From an uncultured Pelagibacteraceae bacterium (GTDB lineage: Bacteria; Pseudomonadota; Alphaproteobacteria; Pelagibacterales; Pelagibacteraceae): a DNA stretch of 34,282 nucleotides. The DNA is taken from positions 1 to 34,282 of the forward strand of contig CACBGZ010000004.1 in the NCBI GenBank assembly GCA_902538915.1, read 5' to 3'. Positions within the stretch are counted from its first letter, which is position 1; each line of letters begins with the position of its first letter. The translations under genes were made by a program, and so were the position numbers. Under the pieces are notes generated by a model, which saw nothing but the letters and a program-made list of their open reading frames with translations, searched no databases and was not told the DNA's origin. Shown here piece by piece: positions 9,949 through 18,225 of the stretch.

Positions 9949-10920
9949 ATGAAATTTTTAAAATACTTATCTATTATTTTAGTTTCATCAATTTTGTCAA
10001 TAAACCATGCATTTTCAGAAAAATGGGACATGGCTCTTGCTTATGGAGCTGGAAATTTTCATTCTGCTAATGCAACTGAATTTGCAAAAAATGTTACTGA
10101 AAAAAGTGGAGGCAAACTAACAATTGTAACTCACCCTGGAGGTTCATTATTCAAAGGTGGAGAAATTTTTAGAGCTGTGAGAACTGGTCAGGCACAGATT
10201 GGTGAAAGATTTATGTCAGCTTTAGGAAAAGAGGATCCACTTTTAGAAGTAGATTCTCAACCTTTCTTAGCAACTTCATACTCTGATGCTATGAAATTAT
10301 ATAAAGCTTCGAAAGCAGAAATAGTTAAAGGACTAGACAAAAAAGGCTTAGTATTCCTTTATGCTGTACCATGGCCCGCACAAGGTTTGTACAGTAAAAA
10401 AGAGATTAATTCGATAGCTGATCTAAAAGGTCTAAAGTTTAGAGCTTACAATTCTGCAACTATTAGAATAGCTGAATTAACTGGAATGGCTCCAACGAAA
10501 ATTGAGGCCGCTGAAATTAGTCAGGCATTCTCAACAGGAGCAGTTGAAAGTATGATCACATCACCAACTACTGGAAAAAATTCTAAGATCTGGGAGAATG
10601 GTGTGAAATATTTTTATGATATTGCAGCTTGGTTTCCAAAAAATATGGTTATTGTAAACAAAGATGCTTGGAATAAATTAGATCAAGCCACTAAAGATTT
10701 GGTTATGAAACAAGCAGCTTTAGCTGAAAGAAAAGGTTGGCAATTATCTAAACAAGGAAATGTTGGTGATAAAAAAGCCTTAGCTGATGCAGGTATGATA
10801 GTTGGAAAAGTAAATGCACCTCTGAAAGCTCATTTTGAAAAGGTAGGTGAGACTATGGCTAATGAGTGGTCTCAAAAAGCTGGATCAAGAGGGGCTGCTG
10901 TTTTAGCAAGCTATAAATAA
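9949..10920 (+). CDS. dctP: TRAP transporter periplasmic substrate-binding protein (DctP family)
   Basis: Captures an organic acid in the periplasm for a tripartite ATP-independent transporter. A 323-residue protein with signal peptide (MKFLKYLSIILVSSILSINHAFS, cleaved about residue 24). The mature part has the DctP pattern: GAGNFHSANATEFAKNV, GGSLFKGGEIFRAV, and the ligand-binding Arg region DLKGLKFRAYNSATIR (Arg would pair with a substrate carboxylate). The GAVESMITSPTTG block follows. Substrate is not deducible from sequence alone. Adjacent pxp genes suggest 5-oxoproline or a related acid. A hairpin separates it from dctQ. Confidence 0.93.
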   Translation: MKFLKYLSIILVSSILSINHAFSEKWDMALAYGAGNFHSANATEFAKNVTEKSGGKLTIVTHPGGSLFKGGEIFRAVRTGQAQIGERFMSALGKEDPLLEVDSQPFLATSYSDAMKLYKASKAEIVKGLDKKGLVFLYAVPWPAQGLYSKKEINSIADLKGLKFRAYNSATIRIAELTGMAPTKIEAAEISQAFSTGAVESMITSPTTGKNSKIWENGVKYFYDIAAWFPKNMVIVNKDAWNKLDQATKDLVMKQAALAERKGWQLSKQGNVGDKKALADAGMIVGKVNAPLKAHFEKVGETMANEWSQKAGSRGAAVLASYK

Positions 10921-10933
10921 TTTCGATTTAAAA

Positions 10934-10966
10934 TTAAGGCCACTTATATTTCTTTAGTGGCCTTAA
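10934..10966 (+). terminator. Intercistronic hairpin between dctP and dctQ
   Basis: Perfect 11-bp stem TTAAGGCCACT / AGTGGCCTTAA with an 11-nt loop, followed by AC and TTTT just before the dctQ ATG at 10973. It can act as an attenuating terminator or 3' stabiliser that leaves more dctP mRNA than dctQM mRNA, as is usual for binding-protein operons. Its right arm ends 6 bases before the dctQ start, so it may also affect dctQ translation. Confidence 0.75.
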
Positions 10967-10972
10967 ACTTTT

Positions 10973-11458
10973 ATGTTAAAATCAATAAATAAGAATTTAA
11001 ATAAACTTTATAAATTTTCAGGTTACGTTGCTGCAATCTTTTTGATTTTAGTAGCAGTTTTTATACTTATTGGTATATGTTCTAGAATATTTGGCTTTTA
11101 TATAAGAGGCTTAGCAGAGTACTCTGGCTATTGTATGGCCTCAGCATCTTTTTTTGCTTTAGCATATACATTTGTTGAGGATGGCCATATTCGAATTACC
11201 CTTTTTTTAGAAAGATTATCAGGACTAAAAAAAAAAGTTGTTGAAATTTGGTGTTTAGGGGTGGCGAGTTTTTTCTCTGGCTATTTAGCATTTTACTTTG
11301 TTAAAATGTTAATTATTTCATACAAATTTCAAGAGAGAAGTGAGGGTGCAGATGAAATTCTTATATGGATACCTCAATCGAGCGTTGCAATTGGATCAAT
11401 AATATTTTTCATAAGTGTTTTACATCATTTCATTTTAATAAACAAAAAAATAAAATGA
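10973..11458 (+). CDS. dctQ: TRAP transporter small permease (DctQ family)
   Basis: A 161-residue membrane protein with four hydrophobic helices (about residues 17-38, 50-68, 90-112, 128-150), the DctQ topology. It links the large permease to the binding protein. The EYSGYCMASASFFALAYTFVEDGHIR segment (in helix 2 and beyond) is typical of the family. There is no Shine-Dalgarno sequence before the ATG, because the upstream bases belong to the hairpin. It overlaps dctM by ATGA, so both permease subunits are translationally coupled. Confidence 0.9.
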   Translation: MLKSINKNLNKLYKFSGYVAAIFLILVAVFILIGICSRIFGFYIRGLAEYSGYCMASASFFALAYTFVEDGHIRITLFLERLSGLKKKVVEIWCLGVASFFSGYLAFYFVKMLIISYKFQERSEGADEILIWIPQSSVAIGSIIFFISVLHHFILINKKIK

Positions 11459-12765
11459 CTGAAATACTCTTAACAATATTCTTTATTAGTGTTCTATTAT
11501 TTTTTTTAGGTTCTGGCATTTGGGTAGCCCTAAGTATGATAGGTGTTTCTGCAATTGGAATGATGTTATTTACCTCAAGACCTGTAGGTGATGCTATGGC
11601 TACGACAATTTGGGGAACCTCATCCTCTTGGACACTTACAGCTTTGCCTTTATTTGTATGGATGGGTGAAATTTTATTTAGGACAAAACTATCTGAAAAT
11701 TTATTTAAAGGGCTTTCACCATGGATGCAAAAATTACCTGGAGGCTTGATTCATGTAAATATAGTTGGATGTGCTTTATTTGCTGCGATATCAGGTTCTT
11801 CTGCAGCAACTGTTGCGACTGTCGGAAAAATGTCAATCCCAGAATTAAGAAAAAGAAAATATCCCGAAAAAATTTTGCTTGGTAGTTTAGCAGGTTCAGG
11901 AACTCTTGGTTTACTTATTCCTCCTTCAATTATCTTAATTATTTATGGTGTTGCTGTTCAAGAGTCTATAGCTAAATTATTTATTGCAGGAATTATTCCA
12001 GGGATAATGATTGCATTAATATTCATGTCTTATGTAATTATTTGGTCTTTAATTAATAAGAAGACTATGCCAAAAATTTTAGAGGAATATTCATTTGTTG
12101 ATAAGATTAAAAGATCTAAACAACTTTTGCCTGTAATAATTTTGATAGTAGCCGTTATTGGTTCAATATATACTGGTATAGCAACTGCAACGGAAGCTGC
12201 ATCGTTAGGCGTTTTAGGAGCATTAATTTTATCTTATTTTCAAAAAACTCTAACTGTTGAAACTTTTAAATCTTCTTTGTTGGGTGCAACGAAAACATCC
12301 TGTATGATTGCATTTATTTTAGCAGGCTCAACATTTTTATCATTAGCAATGGGTTTCACGGGTTTACCCAGAAATCTAGCACTTTGGATTCAAAATATGG
12401 AATTATCACCTTATGTTCTAATTTTTGTTTTAATGATTTTTTATATAATCCTAGGCATGTTTTTAGATGGGATTTCAGCCGTGGTATTAACTATGGCTAT
12501 AATAGAACCCATGATCCGTCAGGCTGGTTTTGACATGATTTGGTTTGGTATTTTTTTGGTTATTGTAGTTGAAATGGCACAAATTACTCCACCAGTAGGT
12601 TTTAACTTATTTGTACTTCAAGGAATGGCAAAAAAAGATATGGGATATATCGCCAAAAGTGCGTTCCCATTATTTTTATTAATGGTTTTGGCTGTAATTT
12701 TAGTCGTGATCTTCCCTGAGATTGCTTTATGGATGCCTGAGCAAATGATTAAAAATATAAATTAA
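11455..12765 (+). CDS. dctM: TRAP transporter large permease (DctM family)
   Basis: The sodium-coupled membrane channel of the TRAP system, 436 aa with about 12 hydrophobic helices. Family blocks include GSGIWVALSMIGV, ALPLFVWMGEIL, GSSAATVATVG, GSLAGSGTLGLLIPPSI, TGIATATEAASLGV and the C-terminal EMAQITPPVGFNLFV. The reading frame is open further upstream, to 11365, but the ATG at 11455 starts the conserved first helix and overlaps the dctQ stop (ATGA), so it is the chosen start. Its 3' end overlaps the convergent TPR gene by 4 bp. Confidence 0.95.
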   Translation: MTEILLTIFFISVLLFFLGSGIWVALSMIGVSAIGMMLFTSRPVGDAMATTIWGTSSSWTLTALPLFVWMGEILFRTKLSENLFKGLSPWMQKLPGGLIHVNIVGCALFAAISGSSAATVATVGKMSIPELRKRKYPEKILLGSLAGSGTLGLLIPPSIILIIYGVAVQESIAKLFIAGIIPGIMIALIFMSYVIIWSLINKKTMPKILEEYSFVDKIKRSKQLLPVIILIVAVIGSIYTGIATATEAASLGVLGALILSYFQKTLTVETFKSSLLGATKTSCMIAFILAGSTFLSLAMGFTGLPRNLALWIQNMELSPYVLIFVLMIFYIILGMFLDGISAVVLTMAIIEPMIRQAGFDMIWFGIFLVIVVEMAQITPPVGFNLFVLQGMAKKDMGYIAKSAFPLFLLMVLAVILVVIFPEIALWMPEQMIKNIN

Positions 12766-13262
12766 TATTTAGATTTTTTCCCAGCAATCACAGCTTTCAG
12801 CTGTTCATACTCTTCACAATTACAACCTTTTAAAACTTCTAATCTTTCAACAGCCAGATTATGCCTGTTAGTGGCAACATACAGTTCACCAAGATATTCA
12901 TTTATCCCTTTATGGTTTGGATTAATCGCTAAGCCTTGAAGATAATACTTTTCACCCATTTCAAAATCACCTAGTTTTCTTGTCGTAAATCCTAAATAAT
13001 TTAAAGTATCAGCTTTGTTAGGTTTTTTTGCATTTGATTTTATTAAAAGCTTTTGTGCTTTTAAGTATCTCTCTTTTGCTTTGTCTAATTTACCTTTTTT
13101 TTCGTGTTTCTTTGCTATCTTAATGTGTGAGACGGCCTTATCATAATTTGTTTTTACAGCTGCACTAGATCCACCACTGTCACCACCATCTGAACCTGCT
13201 GCGTTTAAATTAACCGTTAAAAATAGATATGTGATTGCTGTAATAAGAATATTTTTAATCAT
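12762..13262 (-). CDS. Exported TPR-repeat protein
   Basis: A 166-residue protein with a signal peptide (MIKNILITAITYLFLTVNLNA, cleavage near AAG). A Gly/Ser/Asp-rich linker (GSDGGDSGGSS) follows, then about three TPR-like repeats, e.g. AVSHIKIAKKHEKKGKLDKA, ADTLNYLGFTTRKLGDFEMG, KGINEYLGELYVATNRHNLA. A short CNCEEYEQL motif lies near the C-terminus, with two Cys that could form a disulphide. It is coupled to pxpA by ATGA. Role unknown; a periplasmic scaffold is the safest description. It is the second exported TPR protein in the window. Confidence 0.78.
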   Translation of the reverse strand: MIKNILITAITYLFLTVNLNAAGSDGGDSGGSSAAVKTNYDKAVSHIKIAKKHEKKGKLDKAKERYLKAQKLLIKSNAKKPNKADTLNYLGFTTRKLGDFEMGEKYYLQGLAINPNHKGINEYLGELYVATNRHNLAVERLEVLKGCNCEEYEQLKAVIAGKKSKY

Positions 13263-14041
13263 TTTTTAAATTTCTCCATTTTATTTAAAGCTATAAGTTT
13301 TAGCCCATTATTCAACAAATTTTCTTTAACCGCTTTTGCAGTATTTAAAGAACTGATATTATCCCCATGTATGCAAACAGAGTCAATTTCACAAGGTATT
13401 TGTTTCCCACTGTGACAATTAAGTGCCTGATTTTTTACCATGCTTAATACATGTTTTTTTGCTAATTCGGGATCAGTAATTAAAGCGTTGGGTTTTTTTC
13501 TCGAAACTAAGTTTCCATCATCTTCATAATTTCGATCGGCGAATATTTCACAGGCAATTTTCATATCTAACTTTCTAGCAGCTTGTTCCATTTTAGATCC
13601 AGTTGGCACTAAATAAATTAATTCTGGATTTATACTTTTGATTACTTTTGCTAATATAGTTGCCAAATTGATATCTTCGCACGCCATATTATTTAAAGCA
13701 CCATGAGGTTTTATATGAGTAACATTTTCTCCATGGTTAGATGAAATTGTTTGAAGAATTTCATATTGATCAATTATTAATTTTTCTATCTCGGAAGAAG
13801 ATAAATTCATTCGTTCTCTACCAAAGTTTTCAGGATCATTAAAAGATGGATGTGCTCCAATACTAACACCATTTTTTTTTGATATTTCTACAACCTTATT
13901 CATAGTTTCCTTATCACCCGCATGATAACCACATGCTATATTTGCTGAATTAACTATTTTAAGTAAGTCAGGATCATACTTGTTAGAATGATGTTTAGAT
14001 TTTTCACCTAAATCACAATTTATATTAATTTCAATACTCAC
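13259..14041 (-). CDS. pxpA: 5-oxoprolinase subunit A (LamB/YcsF family)
   Basis: PxpA works with PxpB and PxpC to hydrolyse 5-oxo-L-proline (pyroglutamate) to glutamate with ATP, a housekeeping repair reaction in many bacteria. The 260-residue protein shows the family blocks INCDLGE at the start, NSANIACGYHAGD, GVSIGAHPSFND, VTHIKPHGALNN, ACEIFADRNYEDDGNLVSR and VCIHGDN. The start is GTG at 14041. It is on the opposite strand to pxpBC with only 21 bp between, an uncommon arrangement, since the three genes are usually in one operon. Confidence 0.93.
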   Translation of the reverse strand: MSIEININCDLGEKSKHHSNKYDPDLLKIVNSANIACGYHAGDKETMNKVVEISKKNGVSIGAHPSFNDPENFGRERMNLSSSEIEKLIIDQYEILQTISSNHGENVTHIKPHGALNNMACEDINLATILAKVIKSINPELIYLVPTGSKMEQAARKLDMKIACEIFADRNYEDDGNLVSRKKPNALITDPELAKKHVLSMVKNQALNCHSGKQIPCEIDSVCIHGDNISSLNTAKAVKENLLNNGLKLIALNKMEKFKK

Positions 14042-14062
14042 TATTCTTCAGTATAACATGGC
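14042..14062. promoter_or_regulatory. 21-bp divergent pxpA/pxpB promoter gap
   Basis: The whole space between two start codons on opposite strands. It contains AGTATAAC (14050-14057), which reads as TATACT on the minus strand and TATAAC on the plus strand, so overlapping -10 elements are possible. Transcripts from them would begin at or within a few bases of the start codons, i.e. be leaderless. The -35 regions would lie inside the coding sequences. The assignment rests on pattern only. Confidence 0.35.
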
Positions 14063-14737
14063 ATGATAAAAAATATATCAAATCTTGGTGACGCAGCTTT
14101 ATATTGTGATTTTGGTAAAGAGGTGAATAAAGAGACTAATACTCAAGTAATTAAATATTTTAAAACTATAAAAAAAAAAAATATTTTAGGTGTTAATAAT
14201 ATTACCCCGTCATATAACAAATTAATTATTTCTTTTGATCTAAAAAAGATTAACTTTAATAAACTTAAAAAGATTATAGATAATATTGAAATTACCAAAA
14301 GCGATAATATTCAAAATAAAAAGTTTGAGATTCCTGTTTGTTGTGAAAAAGAATTTTCCCTCGATATAGAAAGATTAGAAGAAATACTCAATATAAAAAA
14401 AGAAAAAATTTATGAAAATTTTTTTGAAAAGGAATTTTTTTGCTATATGACAGGTTTTATTGCAGGAATGCCTTTTCTTGGTGACTTAGATGAGAGTCTT
14501 AGAGCAAAACGTCTTGATACTCCTAGAGTTAAGGTCCCAAAAGGTTCAATTGGTCTAACGGAGCAATTTGCAAATATATATACATTTGAAAGCCCTGGGG
14601 GTTGGAATATAATTGGTAATACTCCATTAAATATTTTCGATAATTCTAAAGAAAAAGAACCCAATTTAATCAATCCAGGTGATTTAGTTACATTCAAAAG
14701 AATTACTAAAGAAAATTATCAAAATTATCATGAATAA
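14063..14737 (+). CDS. pxpB: 5-oxoprolinase subunit B (KipI family)
   Basis: A 224-residue allophanate hydrolase subunit 1-like protein. Landmarks are NLGDAALYCDFG at the N-terminus, IPVCCEKEFSLDIERLEEI, the conserved FYMTGFIAGMPFLG-type block (CYMTGFIAGMPFLGDLD), LDTPRVKVPKGSIGLTEQ and YTFESPGGWNIIGNTP. It forms a complex with PxpC. An intact run of 12 A at 14170-14181 lies in the coding frame. The end overlaps pxpC by 8 bp. Confidence 0.93.
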   Translation: MIKNISNLGDAALYCDFGKEVNKETNTQVIKYFKTIKKKNILGVNNITPSYNKLIISFDLKKINFNKLKKIIDNIEITKSDNIQNKKFEIPVCCEKEFSLDIERLEEILNIKKEKIYENFFEKEFFCYMTGFIAGMPFLGDLDESLRAKRLDTPRVKVPKGSIGLTEQFANIYTFESPGGWNIIGNTPLNIFDNSKEKEPNLINPGDLVTFKRITKENYQNYHE

Positions 14738-15674
14738 AAATTATTTTGAAATTATAAGAGCTGGTATTAATTCAACGTTCCAAGACCTTGGAAGAAACCA
14801 TCTCTATCATATAGGTATCCCATTCAGTGGAGCTATGGATAATAGAAATTATTTATTAGCGAATAAATTAACAGGCAACAATCATAACCATCCAGTTATA
14901 GAATTTGCATACCAAGGCCCTCATTTGAAATATCATGGGAACCCAATAAATATTGCTATCACTGGTGATGTGAGTTTTGAAATTAAAAAAAGTGATAATT
15001 TAATTGATGGAAAATGTTACCAATCTTTTATTTTAGAAAATAATGATGAACTAGATATTATATCAACTAATAAATCTGTATATGGATATCTAGCAATAAG
15101 CGGTATGTTTGATTTAAAATTTCAATGGTCTAGTTGTTCTATAAATACTAAAGCAAATATTGGATCTAACAACGGAAAAAAATTATCTGATAACCAAGAA
15201 ATTAATATCAAAGAAATTAATCAAAGCCTTGTGAAAACAAAATTGAATTATGTTAATACAAAAATAGAAAATATTCGCGTAATTAAAGGAACAAATTTTG
15301 ATTATTTTTCTGAAGAAGGTAAGAAAATTTTTTTTAAAAATAAATTTAAAGTTTCTAAATTATCAGATCGTATGGGAATGAGATTAGAGGGGAAAAAAAT
15401 AGAGAATATTGTTGAACCAAACATTAGATCTGAAGGTTTAATTAAAGGCGTGATACAGTTGACAGCTGATGGCTTTCCAATCATCATGCTTTCAGATCAT
15501 GGTACTATAGGGGGTTATCCTAAAATTGGTGTAGTTATAAGTGCTGATTATGATAAATTAGTTCAATTAACTCCAGGTTCTAGTGTCAAATTTCAGGAGG
15601 TTGATTTAAATAGTGCAGAAACGCTTTTTAAATTGTATGACTTAGAGACTCAAAATTTAATTTCACAAATTTGA
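14730..15674 (+). CDS. pxpC: 5-oxoprolinase subunit C (KipA family, biotin-dependent carboxylase-like domain)
   Basis: A 314-residue allophanate hydrolase subunit 2-like protein. Family blocks include FEIIRAGINSTFQDLGR at the start, GIPFSGAMDNRNYLLAN, VIEFAYQGPHLKY, RMGMRLEG, SEGLIKGVIQ and DGFPIIMLSDHGTIGGYPKIG near the C-terminus. It joins PxpB to form the ATP-dependent half of 5-oxoprolinase. It overlaps the upstream pxpB and the downstream EamA transporter gene (TGATG), so the three are one transcriptional unit. Confidence 0.93.
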   Translation: MNKNYFEIIRAGINSTFQDLGRNHLYHIGIPFSGAMDNRNYLLANKLTGNNHNHPVIEFAYQGPHLKYHGNPINIAITGDVSFEIKKSDNLIDGKCYQSFILENNDELDIISTNKSVYGYLAISGMFDLKFQWSSCSINTKANIGSNNGKKLSDNQEINIKEINQSLVKTKLNYVNTKIENIRVIKGTNFDYFSEEGKKIFFKNKFKVSKLSDRMGMRLEGKKIENIVEPNIRSEGLIKGVIQLTADGFPIIMLSDHGTIGGYPKIGVVISADYDKLVQLTPGSSVKFQEVDLNSAETLFKLYDLETQNLISQI

Positions 15675-16552
15675 TGAATATTCTAAAAAGTTTACCTGGT
15701 CCATTATTGATATTTTTTGGTGCTCTTAGTTTAAGCTTTGGTGGGCTAATAGTAAAATCTTTTGAAGGAGCAACATTATGGCAGATATTATTTTGGAGAT
15801 CATTATTTTTTTCTCTTACAGTTTTAACTTTTTTGATAATCATTTACAAAAGTAAAGTTTTAAAATCATTTTATAATTCTGGATTACCAGGTTTTATTGG
15901 AGGATTAATATTATCTATCGGTTTTTGTGGTTATGTTTTTGCCATGTATAACACCACGGTTGCCAATACAAATTTTATTATATCACTTCAAATTTTATTC
16001 TTAGCTATATTTGGTTTCTTTTTCTTAAAAGAAAAAATTAACTTAATTACGTTAATCTCAATTATTCTGGCAATATCTGGAGTGCTGTTAATGGTTGGAA
16101 ATTCATTATCACCAGGAGAATTATCTGGGAATTTAGCAGCTTTTACAATGCCAATTACATTTGCAGTTTTGATAATGATCGTTAGGAAATTTCCATCTGT
16201 TGATATGGTACCAGCACAATTTGTTGCAGGTATAAGCTCATGTCTTGTTGGTTTATTACTTTCACCTACTATAATGATTTCAGCTCATGATATTTTTTTA
16301 GGATTTTTAGCTGGATTTTTTCAAATAGGTTTTGGTTTTATATTTATAACTATTGGAGCAAGAACAACCCCTTCGGCAATGGTTGGAATAATTATGCTAT
16401 CCGAATCTGTTCTTGGTCCTATATGGGCTTTTCTTTTTGTAAGCGAAATTCCATCGTTATACGGGTTGATAGGAGGGGCAATAATACTTTTTGCAGTATT
16501 ACTTCAGTTTTATACGCTTTTAAAAAAACCAAAGGTTATCGTTTCCAATTGA
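15674..16552 (+). CDS. EamA/DMT-family transporter
   Basis: A 292-residue membrane protein with about ten hydrophobic helices arranged as two EamA repeats (about residues 9-136 and 150-285). Typical segments are LWQILFWRS in the first repeat, a NTNFIISLQILFLAIFGFFFLKE stretch (helix 4), and the second-repeat end SESVLGPIWAFLFVSEIP. The ATG at 15674, overlapping the pxpC stop as TGATG, is preferred to the TTG three bases earlier. Drug/metabolite transporters usually export metabolites; the substrate is unknown. Its stop codon lies within the -35 box of the gcv promoter. Confidence 0.87.
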   Translation: MNILKSLPGPLLIFFGALSLSFGGLIVKSFEGATLWQILFWRSLFFSLTVLTFLIIIYKSKVLKSFYNSGLPGFIGGLILSIGFCGYVFAMYNTTVANTNFIISLQILFLAIFGFFFLKEKINLITLISIILAISGVLLMVGNSLSPGELSGNLAAFTMPITFAVLIMIVRKFPSVDMVPAQFVAGISSCLVGLLLSPTIMISAHDIFLGFLAGFFQIGFGFIFITIGARTTPSAMVGIIMLSESVLGPIWAFLFVSEIPSLYGLIGGAIILFAVLLQFYTLLKKPKVIVSN

Positions 16553-16580
16553 CATTTTAAGTCATTTATAAGAATATTAT
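16549..16580 (+). promoter_or_regulatory. Candidate gcv operon promoter
   Basis: A perfect -35 consensus TTGACA lies at 16549-16554, overlapping the stop codon of the upstream transporter gene. Possible -10 elements are AATATT (16573-16578, spacer 18) or TATTAT (16575-16580, spacer 20). Either puts the transcription start at about 16584-16588, exactly at the first riboswitch aptamer, which supports the assignment. The upstream coding frame and the promoter share bases. Confidence 0.55.
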
Positions 16581-16583
16581 TTT

Positions 16584-16739
16584 ACGGGAGAGACTACAGA
16601 TTATTGTAGCGCCGAAGGAGCAACCACCCAGGAATCTCTCAGGCAAAAAGGACCGTAACATATTAACTCTGGAAAGAGATTTAATTCTCGCCGAAGGAGC
16701 AAAACTCTCAGGCAAATATACAGATGGGTATAATGAGTT
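16584..16739 (+). promoter_or_regulatory. Tandem glycine riboswitch upstream of gcvT
   Basis: Two glycine aptamers in series. Aptamer 1 (16584-16656) is closed by ACGG (16584-16587) with CCGT (16653-16656). Aptamer 2 (16665-16739) is closed by AACTC (16665-16669) with GAGTT (16735-16739). Each holds the conserved core GCCGAAGGAGCAA (16611-16623 and 16690-16702) and the CTCTCAGGCAAA strand. The linker is 8 nt. Glycine riboswitches normally turn on glycine cleavage genes when glycine is abundant. Here no terminator stem follows: the second aptamer ends 3 bases before the gcvT ATG. Control is therefore probably translational, through the closing stem overlapping the ribosome-binding region. Confidence 0.95.
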
Positions 16740-16742
16740 AGT

Positions 16743-17846
16743 ATGAACACAAAAAAAACATCGCTTTATAAATTACATCAAGATTGTAATGCAAAGTTCG
16801 TAGAATTTGCAGGTTATCATATGCCAATTCAGTATTCTGAAGGTATTGTAGAGGAGCATAAATTCACAAGAAATCACTCTGGTATTTTTGATGTTTCACA
16901 TATGGGCCAATTGTTTATTTATGGTGGTGATGAACTAATTAGTGATTTAGAAAAAATTTTTCCATTAGATTTGAAAAATTTGAAACTCAATCATTCTAAG
17001 TACAGCTTCTTAATGGATAAAGATGCAGGGATACAAGATGATTTAATAATTACAAAAATTAGCGAGGGTTTTTTGATAATTCTTAATGCGGCATGTAAAA
17101 ATGATGATTTTAAAATTTTAAAAGGCTTGTTAAATGAAAAATACAAAATGGTTTTAGATGAAAATAGATCTTTAATAGCAATTCAAGGACCTAAGTCATC
17201 ACAAATCTTAAATGAAGTTTTTAGTAAGGTAAAAGATTTAAATTTTATGTCTGGTAGTTGGTTCTTATTTGATAATCAGAAAGTATACATTACTCGATCT
17301 GGATATACAGGTGAAGATGGTTTTGAGATATCAATCCCGAATAATTTTGCAGATAAATTAACCAGAGAATTGATTGACAAAGGTTCCAAACTTGTGGGTT
17401 TAGGAGCAAGAGACACTTTAAGGTTAGAAGCCGGCTTGTGTTTGTATGGTCATGATCTTGATAAAGATAAAACTCCAGTGGAAGCAAATTTAAAATGGGC
17501 AATCTCAAAAGAGAGAATATCCAAAGGAGACTTTATTGGTTCAGACATTATTATTAAACAATTGAACAATGGTGTTACAAAAATTAGAGTTGGAATAAAA
17601 CCTGAGGGAAGAATAATTGCTAGAGAAAAAACAAAAATATTTAATCAGTCAGATGTTCATATTGGTGAAATTACCAGTGGAACATTCGGTCCAAGTGTTA
17701 ATGGACCTGTAGCGATGGGCTATGTAGAAAATGAATTTTCAAAAAAAAATACTAAAGTATTTTTAGAGGTACGAGGTAAAAAATATGCAGCGAGCATTTG
17801 TAGTTTACCATTTTATAAAAAAAGTTATGTAAAAGGAGAAAATTAA
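16743..17846 (+). CDS. gcvT: Glycine cleavage system T protein (aminomethyltransferase)
   Basis: Releases ammonia from the lipoyl-bound aminomethyl group and gives 5,10-methylene-THF. The 367-residue protein has the family start [24 protein letters not shown], the FDVSHMGQ motif, the [11 protein letters not shown] block and [20 protein letters not shown], the last including the folate-site Asp/Arg region. The C-terminus carries [13 protein letters not shown]. It is the first gene of gcvTHP, directly controlled by the glycine riboswitch. Its stop overlaps the gcvH start (TAATG). Confidence 0.97.
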   Translation: MNTKKTSLYKLHQDCNAKFVEFAGYHMPIQYSEGIVEEHKFTRNHSGIFDVSHMGQLFIYGGDELISDLEKIFPLDLKNLKLNHSKYSFLMDKDAGIQDDLIITKISEGFLIILNAACKNDDFKILKGLLNEKYKMVLDENRSLIAIQGPKSSQILNEVFSKVKDLNFMSGSWFLFDNQKVYITRSGYTGEDGFEISIPNNFADKLTRELIDKGSKLVGLGARDTLRLEAGLCLYGHDLDKDKTPVEANLKWAISKERISKGDFIGSDIIIKQLNNGVTKIRVGIKPEGRIIAREKTKIFNQSDVHIGEITSGTFGPSVNGPVAMGYVENEFSKKNTKVFLEVRGKKYAASICSLPFYKKSYVKGEN

Positions 17847-18223
17847 TGAGTGAAGTTAAATTTTCTAAAGAACATGAATGGATAAAATTAGAGGGTGATG
17901 TTGCTACCATCGGTATTACAAAGCATGCAACAGAAATGCTGGGTGATATTGTATTTGCAGAGCTTCCAGAAAAAGGCTCTAGTGTAGAAAAAGATGGAAC
18001 AGCAGGCGTTGTTGAGTCGACAAAGGCTGCTAGTGACGTATATACACCAGTAAGTGGCGAAGTAGTTGATACTAATCAAGCTATTGTAGACGATCCCTCA
18101 AAAATAAATCAAGATCCAGAAAACAGTGCGTGGTTTTTTAAATTAAAGATTAAAGATGTGTCAGAAATGGACTCTTTAATGAACAAAGAAGATTACGATA
18201 AGTTTGCAAAGGAAAGCGCTTAA
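17846..18223 (+). CDS. gcvH: Glycine cleavage system H protein
   Basis: The lipoyl carrier that shuttles the aminomethyl group between P, T and L proteins. Its 125 residues include the lipoylation motif [13 protein letters not shown] with the modified Lys60. The C-terminal [10 protein letters not shown] segment is also typical. The gene starts on the last base of the gcvT stop and is followed after two bases by gcvP. No dihydrolipoamide dehydrogenase (L protein) is in the window; it is normally shared with other complexes. Confidence 0.97.
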   Translation: MSEVKFSKEHEWIKLEGDVATIGITKHATEMLGDIVFAELPEKGSSVEKDGTAGVVESTKAASDVYTPVSGEVVDTNQAIVDDPSKINQDPENSAWFFKLKIKDVSEMDSLMNKEDYDKFAKESA

Positions 18224-18225
18224 TA

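Noticed and set aside
11365-11454. 30-residue N-terminal extension of dctM
   Set aside because: It is out-of-frame translation of the dctQ 3' end. The ATG at 11455 overlaps the dctQ stop and begins the conserved first helix.
14443-14697. Minus-strand ORF of 84 codons inside pxpB
   Set aside because: It is antisense to conserved pxpB blocks, has no homology features or ribosome site, and is a shadow frame. The same applies to the other short antisense ORFs in guaB, icd, dctM-pxp and the EamA genes.
16611-16702. Direct repeat GCCGAAGGAGCAA as a mobile or CRISPR-type repeat
   Set aside because: The two copies are the conserved cores of the two glycine aptamers.
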